Shown in pieces: positions 18,564 to 29,331 of a DNA stretch of 64,000 bases (positions within the stretch are counted from its first letter, which is position 1; each line of letters begins with the position of its first letter). A model generated the notes under the pieces. It did no database searches and had not been told where the DNA came from. It saw only the letters and a program-made list of their open reading frames with translations. The DNA comes from an uncultured Gemmatimonadales bacterium (GTDB lineage: Bacteria; Gemmatimonadota; Gemmatimonadetes; JACCXV01; JAHWKZ01): assembly GCA_947259315.1 (NCBI GenBank), contig CAMYLR010000009.1, positions 81,124-145,123 of the forward strand. The letters run 5' to 3'. The translations under genes and the position numbers were made by a program.

Positions 18564-20218
18564 ACGACCAACGACGAGTTCTGCTGGCGTTTCTGCTGAT
18601 GGCCGCGGTTTTGGCTTTTTCGCAGTGGTGGTATTCTCAGATGAGCCCACCGGAGGAGGCGCCCCCGAGAGAGGGTGCACCGCCGGAAGCCGTTGCCCCG
18701 CCGCCCACAGCCGCGCCGATTGAGACGCCACCGCCGACGCCAGTGCCAGCGGCGCCGGCGACAGTCGATAACGAACTGTTGGCTGGCCAACGGTCGCCGG
18801 CTTCGGTGATCGTTGAAACGCCCTTCTACCGCGCCGCGATCGACCCCAAGGGGGGTACGCTGGGGGCGATCGAGCTGAACCGGTACCCCTCATTTACCGA
18901 CTCGGGGCCGGTCCAGTTGGTTCCAGAGACGGCGAGCTTCCTGCGGCGGGCGGCGGATTTGGGCACCCACCGCCTAGCGTTGAGCGATATCCGCTTCGCG
19001 GTCAGCGATACCCTGCTGCAACTCGGTCCCGGGGACGAGGGGCGGGATCTGACGCTGCGCTACAAGTCAGGGGAACGCGCGATAACGCAGACGTACCGCT
19101 TCGACCCGTCGGGGTACGTCATCGATTACGAGCTCGATGTCGGCTCCTCGGAAAACGGGCTCTTGGTGACGAGCCTGGGCCCGCGGTTGGAGTCAAACGA
19201 GAAAAATACCCGGGACGATTATGGTCAGATGCGCGCGGTGGCGCGGGTCGACGGAGAGGTCATCAGCCGACAGGCCAAGGAGGTTGACGAGGGCGAGGCG
19301 CTGGCGCTGGCCGGGGATGTGGATTGGGCGGGGATTCGGAGCAAGTACTTCTTGGCGGTCGTAATGGCGGCTTCCGAGGACGAGCTGCTGAGCGCCGCGA
19401 CGATGGAGGGTGAGGCGAGCGACAGCTTGCCGCTGGTCGACGTGGCGGTGGGGGCACGGATTCGGGACGGGCGGGCGGCGTATCGGCTCTACGTGGGGCC
19501 CCAGGAGTACCAACGCTTGTCGCAGCTCAACGAGGGGTTGGACGATGTGAGCCAGTACGGCTGGTCGTGGATCCGTTGGATGATCACGCCGTTCGCAAAG
19601 CTGTGCGTGATCATCATGTTGTGGCTGCACAACTTCATCCCGAGCTACGGCCTCGTGCTGACGGTTTTTGCGCTCTTGGTTCGAGTAGTAACATGGCCGT
19701 TAACGACCAAATCTTATCAATCCATCCGAGCGATGCAGAAGCTGCAGCCCGAGCTCCAACGCGTTCGTGAGCAGTACAAGGCGGACCCCCAGAGGATGCA
19801 GCAGGAGACGATGGCGCTCTACAAGGAGAAAAAGGTCAACCCGCTTGGCGGGTGCCTGCCGAACCTGATCCCGATGCCGATCTTGTTCGCGTTGTTCTTC
19901 GTGTTCCAATCCACCATCGAGTTCCGGGGTCAACCGTTCTTGTGGTTGGGAGATCTCTCGCAGCCGGATCCGTTGTATATCCTGCCCGTGTTCATGGGGG
20001 CGACGATCTACGCATCGTCGAAGCTGACCACCACCGACCCGAAGATGGCCGCTATGACGTACGTCATGCCGGTCGTGCTGACGTTTGTGTTTCTGAACCT
20101 GGCGGCGGGGCTGGTGTTGTACTATGCGCTGTCCAATCTGCTAACATTTGTTCAGCAATGGTGGCTAAAGCACAGTATGGGACACATGGACGGTGAAGCG
20201 GCGGAGGCGGCGGGGTGA
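18560..20218 (+). CDS. yidC: Membrane protein insertase YidC
   Basis: 552 residues from GTG 18560. An N-terminal membrane segment (residues about 5-22) is followed by a Pro/Ala-rich linker, the large periplasmic beta-domain (about 75-330) typical of diderms, and a C-terminal five-helix insertase core containing VVTWPLTTKSYQSIRAMQKL, with the cytoplasmic coiled hairpin, and NPLGGCLPNLIPMPILFALF. It inserts membrane proteins such as subunits a and c of the ATP synthase encoded nearby. The cluster does not continue into jag, mnmE, mnmG or rsmG as it does in many bacteria; parA follows after 130 bases. Confidence 0.97.
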   Translation: MNDQRRVLLAFLLMAAVLAFSQWWYSQMSPPEEAPPREGAPPEAVAPPPTAAPIETPPPTPVPAAPATVDNELLAGQRSPASVIVETPFYRAAIDPKGGTLGAIELNRYPSFTDSGPVQLVPETASFLRRAADLGTHRLALSDIRFAVSDTLLQLGPGDEGRDLTLRYKSGERAITQTYRFDPSGYVIDYELDVGSSENGLLVTSLGPRLESNEKNTRDDYGQMRAVARVDGEVISRQAKEVDEGEALALAGDVDWAGIRSKYFLAVVMAASEDELLSAATMEGEASDSLPLVDVAVGARIRDGRAAYRLYVGPQEYQRLSQLNEGLDDVSQYGWSWIRWMITPFAKLCVIIMLWLHNFIPSYGLVLTVFALLVRVVTWPLTTKSYQSIRAMQKLQPELQRVREQYKADPQRMQQETMALYKEKKVNPLGGCLPNLIPMPILFALFFVFQSTIEFRGQPFLWLGDLSQPDPLYILPVFMGATIYASSKLTTTDPKMAAMTYVMPVVLTFVFLNLAAGLVLYYALSNLLTFVQQWWLKHSMGHMDGEAAEAAG

Positions 20219-20348
20219 AGTTGCATCGCGACCGGGCTGGGGACAGATTGGTCTTGGGAATGAATAATCCGTCGGTCATTCAAAAGATAGTACGAAGCCG
20301 AACAATCGCCGTGGACCGGCTGGAAGGTGGCGGCAGGGCGGGATATCG

Positions 20349-21335
20349 ATGAGTCGCGCCACAAACGACCGGCCACCGACCGCGGAACAGGCACGAGCCC
20401 GATTGGAGGAGGAGCTCGACCGGGCGTTCGCCGACGATCCTCCCGTGACCAGGGCCGATACTCAGGCCCATGTTTCACGTGAAACATCGGCCGTCGCGGA
20501 ATCCGGCCCGGTTTCCAGCCCCGCAAGAACCGCCCTCGCCAGCGAAACGGCGGGCGAACCCGAAGGGCAGTACAGCACCGCCCGGCTGATCGCGATCGCC
20601 AATCAGAAAGGTGGGGTCGGCAAGACGACGACCGCCGTCAACCTCGCTGCTTCGTTGGCGGTGGCCGAGCGACGAACGCTGCTGGTCGATCTCGACCCCC
20701 AGGGCAACGCCTCGAGCGGTCTGGGCATCCACAAGGAGACGCTCGGCTCGAGCGTCTACGACGTGATCGTCAACGACGCGGCGATGCGCGATGTGGTGGT
20801 TCAGACCTCGATGGAGTATCTCGATGTGGCCCCGGCCACGGTCGATCTGTTCGGGGCCGAGGTCGAGTTGGTCAGCGCCATCGGGCGCGAGCATCGGCTC
20901 AGAGATGCGCTGGCCGATTTACGGGGTGATTACGAGTTCATCTTCGTCGATTGTCCGCCATCCCTCGGCCTGCTGACAGTGAATGCGCTGACGGCGGTCG
21001 ATTCGGTGCTGATCCCGATCCAGTGCGAGTACTATGCGCTGGAAGGGCTGTCGCAACTGTTGGGCACGATCCGGATCGTTCAGAAGCGGCTCAACCGGGA
21101 TCTCACGATCGAGGGCGTCCTGTTGACGATGTACGATTCGCGGTTGAATCTCGCGCGGCAAGTGCAAGACGAAGCGGTTGAGTACTTCGGTAAAAGCGTG
21201 TACGATACAGTCATCCCTCGTAACGTGCGGCTGTCGGAGGCACCAAGCTTCGGCAAGCCGGTGATTCTCTATGACATTCTGTCGGTCGGCGCGGAGAGTT
21301 ACATGAAGCTCGCAGAGGAGTTGATCGCGCGGTGA
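20349..21335 (+). CDS. parA: Chromosome-partitioning ATPase ParA with N-terminal extension
   Basis: 328 residues from ATG 20349. The deviant Walker A motif QKGGVGKTTT starts at residue 87, so there is an extension of about 75 residues rich in Ala, Pro and acidic residues that most ParA/Soj proteins lack. The rest is standard: LLVDLDPQGNASSGLG, then FIFVDCPPSLGLLTVNAL. Residues 41-47 (HVSRETS) are encoded by an intact parS site. If translation really starts later, parS would be in the leader instead. It moves ParB-parS complexes over the nucleoid. It overlaps parB by 4 bases. Confidence 0.95.
   Translation: MSRATNDRPPTAEQARARLEEELDRAFADDPPVTRADTQAHVSRETSAVAESGPVSSPARTALASETAGEPEGQYSTARLIAIANQKGGVGKTTTAVNLAASLAVAERRTLLVDLDPQGNASSGLGIHKETLGSSVYDVIVNDAAMRDVVVQTSMEYLDVAPATVDLFGAEVELVSAIGREHRLRDALADLRGDYEFIFVDCPPSLGLLTVNALTAVDSVLIPIQCEYYALEGLSQLLGTIRIVQKRLNRDLTIEGVLLTMYDSRLNLARQVQDEAVEYFGKSVYDTVIPRNVRLSEAPSFGKPVILYDILSVGAESYMKLAEELIAR
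20471..20486. promoter_or_regulatory. parS centromere site inside parA
   Basis: TGTTTCACGTGAAACA, a perfect 16-base palindrome and exact match to the consensus parS bound by chromosomal ParB proteins. It lies within the 5' part of parA, in frame as HVSRET. It would nucleate the ParB clamp at its own operon, close to the replication origin. Confidence 0.95.
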
Positions 21336-22213
21336 CCCAACAGCGACGACTGGGGAAAGGGCTCGGGGCTCTGCTGGGGGAATCAGCGCTAGAGGCGACG
21401 CGCGCCGAACAGCTTGGCGGGACGCTGGAAGTCGACGTCGGCCGCATCGTGCCGAACCGGTACCAGCCGCGGCAGACGTTCGATGACAGCTCGATCGCGG
21501 AGCTAGCGGAGTCGATCGGCCAAAAGGGTGTGCTCCAGCCGCTGATCGTCACTCCACGCGCCGAGGGGGACTACATGCTGGTGTCGGGAGAGCGGCGCCT
21601 ACGGGCCGCGCGGCAGGCCGGTCTCTCGGCGGTGCCGGTGCTCGTTCGCGACGTTGGCGATCGAGAGCTGCTGGAGATCGCGCTGATCGAGAATCTCCAG
21701 CGCGAGGATCTCGACGCTATAGAGGAAGCGGTTGGTTATCAGCAGCTGATGGAAGGGTTCGGCTTGACCCAGGCCGAGGTCGGCGCACAGGTCGGCCGCA
21801 GCCGGCCGGCGGTGACGAACGCTCTCCGACTGCTCGAGCTGCCGGACGCGGTGCAGTCGATGATCAGGGACGGCGCGCTGTCGGCGGGACATGGTCGGGC
21901 CCTGCTCGGGATAAAGGACCCCCGCCGGATCACCCCGCTTGCGCGAAAGGCCGCGAAGGGCGGGTATTCGGTCCGGCAGGTCGAACGTCTCGTCAAGCGC
22001 GAGGCCAGGAGCAAGAAGAAAGCGCCAGAGAAGCCGGCGGCAACCACCGACGACGCTGAACGCGCGCGGCTCGAGGAGGAGCTTCAGCGACAACTCGGAA
22101 CGCGAGTCAAGATCCACTTGGAGAAGACGGGCAAGGGGCGCATCGAGGTCGCGTTCTATTCGCTTGAGGATCTGGAGCGCTTGGCGGAGAGGCTGGGGGC
22201 CGGGTCAGCATGA
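21332..22213 (+). CDS. parB: Chromosome-partitioning protein ParB
   Basis: 293 residues from GTG 21332. The N-terminal CTP-binding domain has the GERRLRAARQAG box and LIENLQREDLDAIEEA. The central helix-turn-helix domain (LTQAEVGAQVGRSRPAVTNAL) reads parS, and a basic linker leads to a C-terminal dimerisation segment. It loads at parS as a CTP-dependent sliding clamp and stimulates ParA. It overlaps parA upstream and the M23 gene downstream by 4 bases, so the three are likely made together. Confidence 0.97.
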   Translation: MTQQRRLGKGLGALLGESALEATRAEQLGGTLEVDVGRIVPNRYQPRQTFDDSSIAELAESIGQKGVLQPLIVTPRAEGDYMLVSGERRLRAARQAGLSAVPVLVRDVGDRELLEIALIENLQREDLDAIEEAVGYQQLMEGFGLTQAEVGAQVGRSRPAVTNALRLLELPDAVQSMIRDGALSAGHGRALLGIKDPRRITPLARKAAKGGYSVRQVERLVKREARSKKKAPEKPAATTDDAERARLEEELQRQLGTRVKIHLEKTGKGRIEVAFYSLEDLERLAERLGAGSA

Positions 22214-22926
22214 GAGACAAGCACCTGACGCTGCTCGTGGTCCCACACGACGAACACAACGTGCGGCAGATCCGTTTGTCGTACCGCCGGCTACAGGTAC
22301 TGGCCGCCGTGCTCGGGGTGGTGCTGGTGACGGTCCTCGTGGCGATCGCATCTTACGGGCGGGTGGCCGCACGCGCCGGTCGTGCCGTCGCGCTCGAACA
22401 GGAGAACGCTCGCTTGGAGGCAGAGAACGCAAAAGTAAACGCGATCGCGATGAACCTGGCGCGGACCGAACAAGCCTACGAACAGATCCGCTCGATGGCG
22501 GGTTTGACCCCCGATGTGTTGCCGGTCGAAGACGTGCAGCAGGCTGATGCCGAGCCACGATCGCCAAGGGGATGGCCGTTGACGACGAAGGGCTTTGTCA
22601 CCGCGCCGTTCGACAGCGACGAGGGCCATTCGGGCGTGGACATCGCCGTGCCCAGCAACACCCCGGTGGTAGCGACCGCCGGGGGACAGGTCAGAGAGAG
22701 CGGCTCGGACGCGGTTCTGGGAGAGTATGTCGTGATCGATCACGACGACGGCTACGAGACGATGTACGCGCACAATGCGAACCGGCTGGTTAGTACCGGG
22801 GCCGTGGTCGAGCGCGGCCAGACGATCGCTTACAGTGGGAATACCGGCCGTTCGACGGCGCCGCACCTCCACTACGAGGTCCGCAGACGGGGCGAGCCGA
22901 TCGACCCGGCCCCGTACATGCGTTGA
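22210..22926 (+). CDS. M23 (LytM) peptidoglycan endopeptidase, bactofilin-operon type
   Basis: 238 residues from ATG 22210. A short cytoplasmic N-terminus (residues 1-30) contains TLLVVPHDEHNVRQIRLS. A membrane helix (about 31-50), a coiled coil (about 58-95, EQENARLEAENAKV) and a periplasmic LytM domain follow. Zinc and catalytic residues are intact: HSGVDIAV and PHLHYEV. It should cleave peptide cross-links. The position between parB and bactofilin, and a cytoplasmic motif like that seen in bactofilin-partner M23 proteins, suggest that the cytoskeleton recruits it. The same motif recurs in the M23 protein at 50011. Confidence 0.92.
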   Translation: MRDKHLTLLVVPHDEHNVRQIRLSYRRLQVLAAVLGVVLVTVLVAIASYGRVAARAGRAVALEQENARLEAENAKVNAIAMNLARTEQAYEQIRSMAGLTPDVLPVEDVQQADAEPRSPRGWPLTTKGFVTAPFDSDEGHSGVDIAVPSNTPVVATAGGQVRESGSDAVLGEYVVIDHDDGYETMYAHNANRLVSTGAVVERGQTIAYSGNTGRSTAPHLHYEVRRRGEPIDPAPYMR

Positions 22927-22974
22927 CTGGCCCACTTCGGAGACGAATCCATTTCCCAGTAGGAGGGAAAGAGC

Positions 22975-23430
22975 ATGAGCAAGAGAGAGACGGTGAACGG
23001 TGGCCTCAATTCGTTGCTCGGGACAGGTGTTGACTGCCAGGGCACGGCTCGCGTCGAAGGGACATTGCGCCTCGACGGAACTTTCCGAGGCAACCTCGAG
23101 GTGGGGGACACGTTGGTGATCGGTCAGACCGGTGCGCTGGAGGGCAAGGCGTATGGACGCGAGGTCATTATCGCCGGCCGCTTCAAAGGTGAGGTGATGG
23201 GGACCGAGCAGGTGGAGCTTCAAAAAGGGGCTCGTCTCGAGGGCGACGTGATCACGCGGTCCTTTGTCATCGAACCCGGAGTCTATTTCGCCGGCAACTG
23301 CAAGATGGAGTTCACCGAGGCCGATGAGGCCAAGCTCAAAGTCGGACCGAAAAGCACCAAGCCAGCCTCGAAACCGAAGAAATCGGACGACGAGGGCGAC
23401 CAGGCGGTGCTCCGTTCGCTGTCCAAATGA
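22975..23430 (+). CDS. Bactofilin (polymer-forming cytoskeletal protein)
   Basis: 151 residues from ATG 22975, with AGGAGG 9 bases upstream. The bactofilin beta-helix core runs from GTGVDCQGTARVEGTLRLDG to about residue 115, with the repeating pattern of short strands and glycines (EVGDTLVIGQTGALEGKAYG). A charged, lysine-rich C-terminal tail (KSTKPASKPKKSDD) is typical of the unstructured ends. Bactofilins form membrane-associated filaments that place cell-wall enzymes and, in Myxococcus, organise ParABS. The gene ends the parA-parB-M23 run and faces atpC convergently. Confidence 0.94.
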   Translation: MSKRETVNGGLNSLLGTGVDCQGTARVEGTLRLDGTFRGNLEVGDTLVIGQTGALEGKAYGREVIIAGRFKGEVMGTEQVELQKGARLEGDVITRSFVIEPGVYFAGNCKMEFTEADEAKLKVGPKSTKPASKPKKSDDEGDQAVLRSLSK

Positions 23431-23491
23431 GGGTTGGTTGACGGGTCGCGTTTGTGCATACGCTCGCATTCGCGTCGCGCGGCCCGTTTAG

Positions 23492-23522
23492 CCGCAACCT
23501 GTTGTAGCACAACGGTTTGCGG
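23492..23522. terminator. Stem-loop in the convergent bactofilin/atpC gap
   Basis: CCGCAA-CC-t-GTTGT pairs with ACAAC-GG-t-TTGCGG around a 3-base loop: 13 base pairs with single-T bulges. It is placed to end transcripts from both sides, but no T-run follows directly, so it may be a factor-dependent or bidirectional barrier rather than a standard intrinsic terminator. Confidence 0.45.
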
Positions 23523-23547
23523 CGACAGGCGCCGGTTCCCCCCTCGT

Positions 23548-23566
23548 TTTTCCACAGTTATCCACA
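23548..23566 (+). promoter_or_regulatory. Tandem DnaA-box pair
   Basis: TTTTCCACA (23548-23556, 8 of 9) and TTATCCACA (23558-23566, perfect) stand in direct repeat one base apart in an intergenic region. A third near match (GTATGCACA, minus strand, 23461-23453) lies in the same gap. They could belong to the replication origin or to a DnaA-titrating site. They are about 6 kb from dnaA and 3 kb from parS. Confidence 0.6.
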
Positions 23567-23594
23567 GGCCACCCCCGTGGACATGCAGAGTCGG

Positions 23595-25495
<1,901 letters not shown>

Positions 25496-25505
25496 TTATG
25501 GTCCT

Positions 25506-26393
25506 CTACTTCAGTGCTTCAGCACCGCCGACGAGCTCGGCGATTTCCTGTGTTATCTGTGCCTGACGGGCCCGGTTGAACGAACGCGTCAGATCCTTGA
25601 TCATCTCGCCGGCATTATCGGTCGCGTTCTTCATAGCCGTTCGTCGCGCCCCGTGCTCCGACGCCGCGCTCTCGATGAGGGCGCGATAAACCCCGTACTT
25701 GAGGAACAGCGGCAGCAAGCGGGATAAGATGACCTCGGGCGAAGGCAGGAACTCGTAAATCGGTTCGAACTTGCGTTCCGGCTCGCTTTCATCCGCTCGT
25801 TCATCACGCGGCAACGGAAGCAGAGGGGCCGCGACGGGTCGTTGCTCCACCGGACTCCGGAAGTGCGAGTACACGAGGTACACGCCATCGAGCCGGCCAT
25901 CGACGAAGGCATCGATCAACGAGCTCGAAAGTTCCTCCGCTTCGGCGTACGACGGTCGATCCGAGATATCAGTCACCACGCGATCAATCGTCTCTCCCTG
26001 GTATTGGAGCATCGTAGCGCCACGCTTGCCGACCACGTGGAGCTCAGTCCCAAGTCCGTCGGCTTCGAGGTGGCGCAACGATTCCCGCGCCGTTCGAACG
26101 AGGTTCGCATTGAACGCGCCGGCCAGGCCGCGGTTCGATGTCACCACTAGGACCGCTGCGCGATTGGACAAACGGCTGGTGCGCAGCAACGGAAACGCAC
26201 CCTCGGCATCCCCCGCACCCGCTCGGACCTTGGCGATCACCTGGCGCATGAAATCGTCAAACGGGCGCGCTGCGACGACTCGGTCCTGCGCGCGCTTGAG
26301 CTTCGACGCGGCGACCATCTCCATCGTCTTCGTGATCTGCCGCGTCTTGTCGATCGATCGAATGCGGCGCTTGATCTCCCGAGCCTTGGACAC
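25506..26393 (-). CDS. atpG: ATP synthase F1 subunit gamma
   Basis: 295 residues from GTG 26393, with GGAG 6 bases upstream. A longer frame with an extra 18-residue N-terminus overlaps atpA and is unlikely. The start VSKAREIKRRIRSIDKTRQI is the N-terminal coiled-coil helix, and the C-terminal helix (MKNATDNAGEMIKDLTRSFN, RARQAQITQEI) completes the rotor shaft. The middle carries TSNRGLAGAFNANLVR. Confidence 0.97.
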   Translation of the reverse strand: MSKAREIKRRIRSIDKTRQITKTMEMVAASKLKRAQDRVVAARPFDDFMRQVIAKVRAGAGDAEGAFPLLRTSRLSNRAAVLVVTSNRGLAGAFNANLVRTARESLRHLEADGLGTELHVVGKRGATMLQYQGETIDRVVTDISDRPSYAEAEELSSSLIDAFVDGRLDGVYLVYSHFRSPVEQRPVAAPLLPLPRDERADESEPERKFEPIYEFLPSPEVILSRLLPLFLKYGVYRALIESAASEHGARRTAMKNATDNAGEMIKDLTRSFNRARQAQITQEIAELVGGAEALK

Positions 26394-26403
26394 TCCGGTT
26401 CTC

Positions 26404-27978
26404 CTACTCCCCGCTCTCGGTAGCCATGAAGCCGCGCTTGAAGCCATCGATCGCTTCCAGCAGCGCCTTCTCGACAGGGTCAGTCAATTCTTTCTCGCTG
26501 TCGATCAGCTTGAGGGCCTCGGGGTGTGAGCTGCGGAGATAGTCGAGAAAGTCGCTCTCGAACTGCCGCACTCCATCGATCGGTACGTCGTCGAGGTGAC
26601 CCTGCGTGACGGCGTAGATCACCGCGATCTGTTCGGTAACGGGCATCGGTTCGTATTGCGGCTGCTTTAGCACTTCTACTGTCCGACGCCCGCGTTCGAG
26701 CTGCGCCTGGGTCGCCCGGTCGAGCTCGGAGCCGAGCTGGGCGAACGCCTCCAGGTCCCGATACTGTGCCAGGTCGAGGCGCAGCGTGCCGGCGATTCTC
26801 TTCATCGCTTTGATCTGCGCGTTGCCGCCGACCCGGCTGACCGAGATCCCGACGTTGATCGCCGGCCGGACGCCAGCGTAGAACAGGTCCGGCTCGAGGT
26901 AGATCTGGCCGTCGGTGATCGAGATGACATTGGTCGGGATGTACGCCGACACGTCGCCCGCTTGCGTCTCGATGATCGGCAACGCGGTGAGTGAACCACC
27001 ACCGTTTTCGTCAGACATCTTGGCCGCCCGCTCGAGCAATCGGGAGTGGAGATAAAACACGTCACCGGGATACGCCTCGCGTCCCGGCGGTCGACGGAGC
27101 AACAGCGAGAGCTGCCGATACGCTTGGGCTTGCTTTGACAGATCGTCGTATATGCAGAGCGTCGCGCGGCCGGGGTTGTCGGCCGATGCCGGCTTATCGT
27201 CGACGCCGGTGTACATGAAGTGCTCGGCCATCGCAGCGCCCGCGTAGGGCGCCAGGTACTGCAGCGGGGCCGGCGAGGCTGCCGGAGCGGTGACGACGAT
27301 CGTATAGTCCATCGCGCCCTCGGCCTCGAGTCGCTCGACGACACCCGCGACCGTGGACGCTTTTTGCCCGACCGCGACGTAGATGCAGATCACGTCGCCG
27401 CCTCTCTGGTTGATGATCGCGTCGATCGCGATGGCTGACTTCCCGGTACCGCGGTCGCCGATGATGAGCTCACGCTGACCACGACCGATCGGGATCATCG
27501 AATCGACCGCTTTGACGCCGGTCTGGAGTGGCTCTTTCACTGGTTGGCGCTCGACGATGCCAGGAGCGATCCACTCGACCGGTCGTCTGAACTCCGTCGT
27601 GATCGGACCCTTGCCATCGACCGGCTGCCCGAGCGGGTTGACCACGCGGCCCAGCAGAGCATCGCCGGCGGGAACCGACAGCACGCGGCCCGTCCGGCGC
27701 ACCTGATCGCCCTCCGTAATCTCGACGTCGTCGCCCATGACGACGGCACCGATCACGTCTTCCTCCAGGTTCAGCGCCAGTCCGTAGAGGTCGTTTCCGA
27801 AATCGAGCATTTCGCTGGACATCGCGTTTGACAGCCCGTAGATGCGGGCGATACCGTCGCCTACCTCGAGCACCGTGCCGACTTCGTCTACGTCAAGCGC
27901 GGTTTCGAAATCGTCGAGCTCGCGCTCGAGGACCGATGTGATCTCGTCGGCCCGGATCTTTGAATCGGAGGTCTTCAT
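26404..27978 (-). CDS. atpA: ATP synthase F1 subunit alpha
   Basis: 524 residues from ATG 27978. Non-catalytic nucleotide-binding subunit alternating with beta. It has [15 protein letters not shown] (Walker A) and the [20 protein letters not shown] block holding the arginine finger region, and it ends in the usual helical domain. Ten bases separate its stop from atpG. Confidence 0.98.
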   Translation of the reverse strand: MKTSDSKIRADEITSVLERELDDFETALDVDEVGTVLEVGDGIARIYGLSNAMSSEMLDFGNDLYGLALNLEEDVIGAVVMGDDVEITEGDQVRRTGRVLSVPAGDALLGRVVNPLGQPVDGKGPITTEFRRPVEWIAPGIVERQPVKEPLQTGVKAVDSMIPIGRGQRELIIGDRGTGKSAIAIDAIINQRGGDVICIYVAVGQKASTVAGVVERLEAEGAMDYTIVVTAPAASPAPLQYLAPYAGAAMAEHFMYTGVDDKPASADNPGRATLCIYDDLSKQAQAYRQLSLLLRRPPGREAYPGDVFYLHSRLLERAAKMSDENGGGSLTALPIIETQAGDVSAYIPTNVISITDGQIYLEPDLFYAGVRPAINVGISVSRVGGNAQIKAMKRIAGTLRLDLAQYRDLEAFAQLGSELDRATQAQLERGRRTVEVLKQPQYEPMPVTEQIAVIYAVTQGHLDDVPIDGVRQFESDFLDYLRSSHPEALKLIDSEKELTDPVEKALLEAIDGFKRGFMATESGE

Positions 27979-28006
27979 GCGTTGCTCCCTGTGCGCGTTG
28001 CGATCG

Positions 28007-28552
28007 TTATGCGTGCGATGATCGGAGCTGTCGACCGAGATTCCCCAACTGCGTCTTGAGGCTGGCGTCCATCACCAAATCCCCGGTCTGGACGACGAGG
28101 CCCCCCAAGAGGTCCGGTCGCACTCTCTCTTCGATGACGATTGTCTTGCCGATTGCTTGCTCGAGCGCCTCGCCGAGCGACGCGACCGTGGCCCGGTCGA
28201 TCGGGGTGGCCGACGTGATGGTGGCCGTCTGCCGGTTGGACCGCTCGTCGAGGATCGCTTGCCACGTCGTCGCGATCTCGGGCAACAGCAGCTCTCGGTG
28301 GCGGTCGATGACGAGCCTCAAGAACTGGATCACAAGTGGGTGAACCCGGCCCTCAAAGGCGTCCCTGACCAGAGCCTGTTTTTGACGCGTGGTGATCTGT
28401 GGGGCCTCCAGAAAACGGCGTAATCGCGGGTCGTCCTTGAGGCACTCTGCAAACGCCGCAACCCCATGCGTCACAGGCTCTACGACATCCTCCTGCTCCG
28501 CACGACGGAGCAGCGTTTCCACATACACGCGGGCAACGATGTTGACTCTCAC
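28007..28552 (-). CDS. atpH: ATP synthase F1 subunit delta
   Basis: 181 residues from GTG 28552. OSCP-type peripheral stalk subunit: N-terminal helical domain ([20 protein letters not shown]) and C-terminal beta part with [26 protein letters not shown] shared in pieces with the family. It connects the b-stalk to the top of the alpha-beta hexamer. Six bases after atpF. Confidence 0.95.
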   Translation of the reverse strand: MRVNIVARVYVETLLRRAEQEDVVEPVTHGVAAFAECLKDDPRLRRFLEAPQITTRQKQALVRDAFEGRVHPLVIQFLRLVIDRHRELLLPEIATTWQAILDERSNRQTATITSATPIDRATVASLGEALEQAIGKTIVIEERVRPDLLGGLVVQTGDLVMDASLKTQLGNLGRQLRSSHA

Positions 28553-28558
28553 TCGCTA

Positions 28559-29056
28559 CTAACCACCCCTCCTCGCGATCTCGGCAACCGCCTGCTCGGC
28601 AAAACGTCGGTGGTCATCGTCCGTAAGCGATCTCTGGATCACTTTTTCGGCCGCTTTGACCGCCAGAGTGGCGGCTTCGTTGCGAATCGTCTCGAGCGCC
28701 TGGTCGGTCTCCAGCTCGAGCTGCCGATGGGCGCGAGCCATGACCTGCTCGGCCTCGACCCTGGCGTTGTCCATGACGTCGGTCTTCAGCCGGTCGCCAG
28801 CTTGTCGCGCTTCGTCGAGAATCCGGTTCCCTTCGGCGCGAGCCTCGGCCAGCTTAGCTTCGTGTTGCTCGAGGAGCGTCTTGGCCTCCGACTGAAGTCG
28901 CTCGGCATCGTCGATCGTCTTGCGGATCGCCTCCTCGCGCGCCTCGAGCGCGCCGAGGATCGGGTTCCACGCGAACTTCCAGAGGATGCCGAGCACCAGC
29001 GCAAAAGTGACGGCCGTCCAGAAGATGAGGCCCGGTTCGGGCTGTAATAGGTCCAT
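28559..29056 (-). CDS. atpF: ATP synthase F0 subunit b
   Basis: 165 residues. One N-terminal membrane helix ([21 protein letters not shown]) followed by a long charged coiled coil (residues about 35-150), the peripheral stalk. Only one b gene is present, so the stalk is a homodimer rather than the b/b' pair of photosynthetic bacteria. Confidence 0.96.
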   Translation of the reverse strand: MDLLQPEPGLIFWTAVTFALVLGILWKFAWNPILGALEAREEAIRKTIDDAERLQSEAKTLLEQHEAKLAEARAEGNRILDEARQAGDRLKTDVMDNARVEAEQVMARAHRQLELETDQALETIRNEAATLAVKAAEKVIQRSLTDDDHRRFAEQAVAEIARRGG

Positions 29057-29075
29057 GCGAACCCTCCGGTGTCGC

Positions 29076-29315
29076 TTAGGCCGCTCTGAGGGCCATCAAG
29101 ATGCAGATCACGAGCGCGAACAGCGCCACGCCCTCAATCAGTGCGGCGGCGATGATCATCGTCGTCCGGATCTCACCAGCCGCCTCCGGCTGACGTGCGA
29201 TCCCTTCCATGGCCGGGCCAGCCAGCTTGCCGATGCCGAGGCCAGCGCCGATCAGAGCCAGGCCGGCTCCCAAGCCGGCGCCGAGCCAGCCGAGTCCAAG
29301 ATGAAGCTCAGGCAT
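29076..29315 (-). CDS. atpE: ATP synthase F0 subunit c
   Basis: 79 residues forming two membrane helices around a polar loop ([10 protein letters not shown]). The ion carrier is Glu61 in [13 protein letters not shown]. The Gly-Val after it, instead of the Ser-Thr of sodium-binding rings, and the Gly-rich first helix without the Gln ligand, point to a proton-driven enzyme. Confidence 0.97.
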   Translation of the reverse strand: MPELHLGLGWLGAGLGAGLALIGAGLGIGKLAGPAMEGIARQPEAAGEIRTTMIIAAALIEGVALFALVICILMALRAA

Positions 29316-29331
29316 ACTCCCTCTCCTTTGC

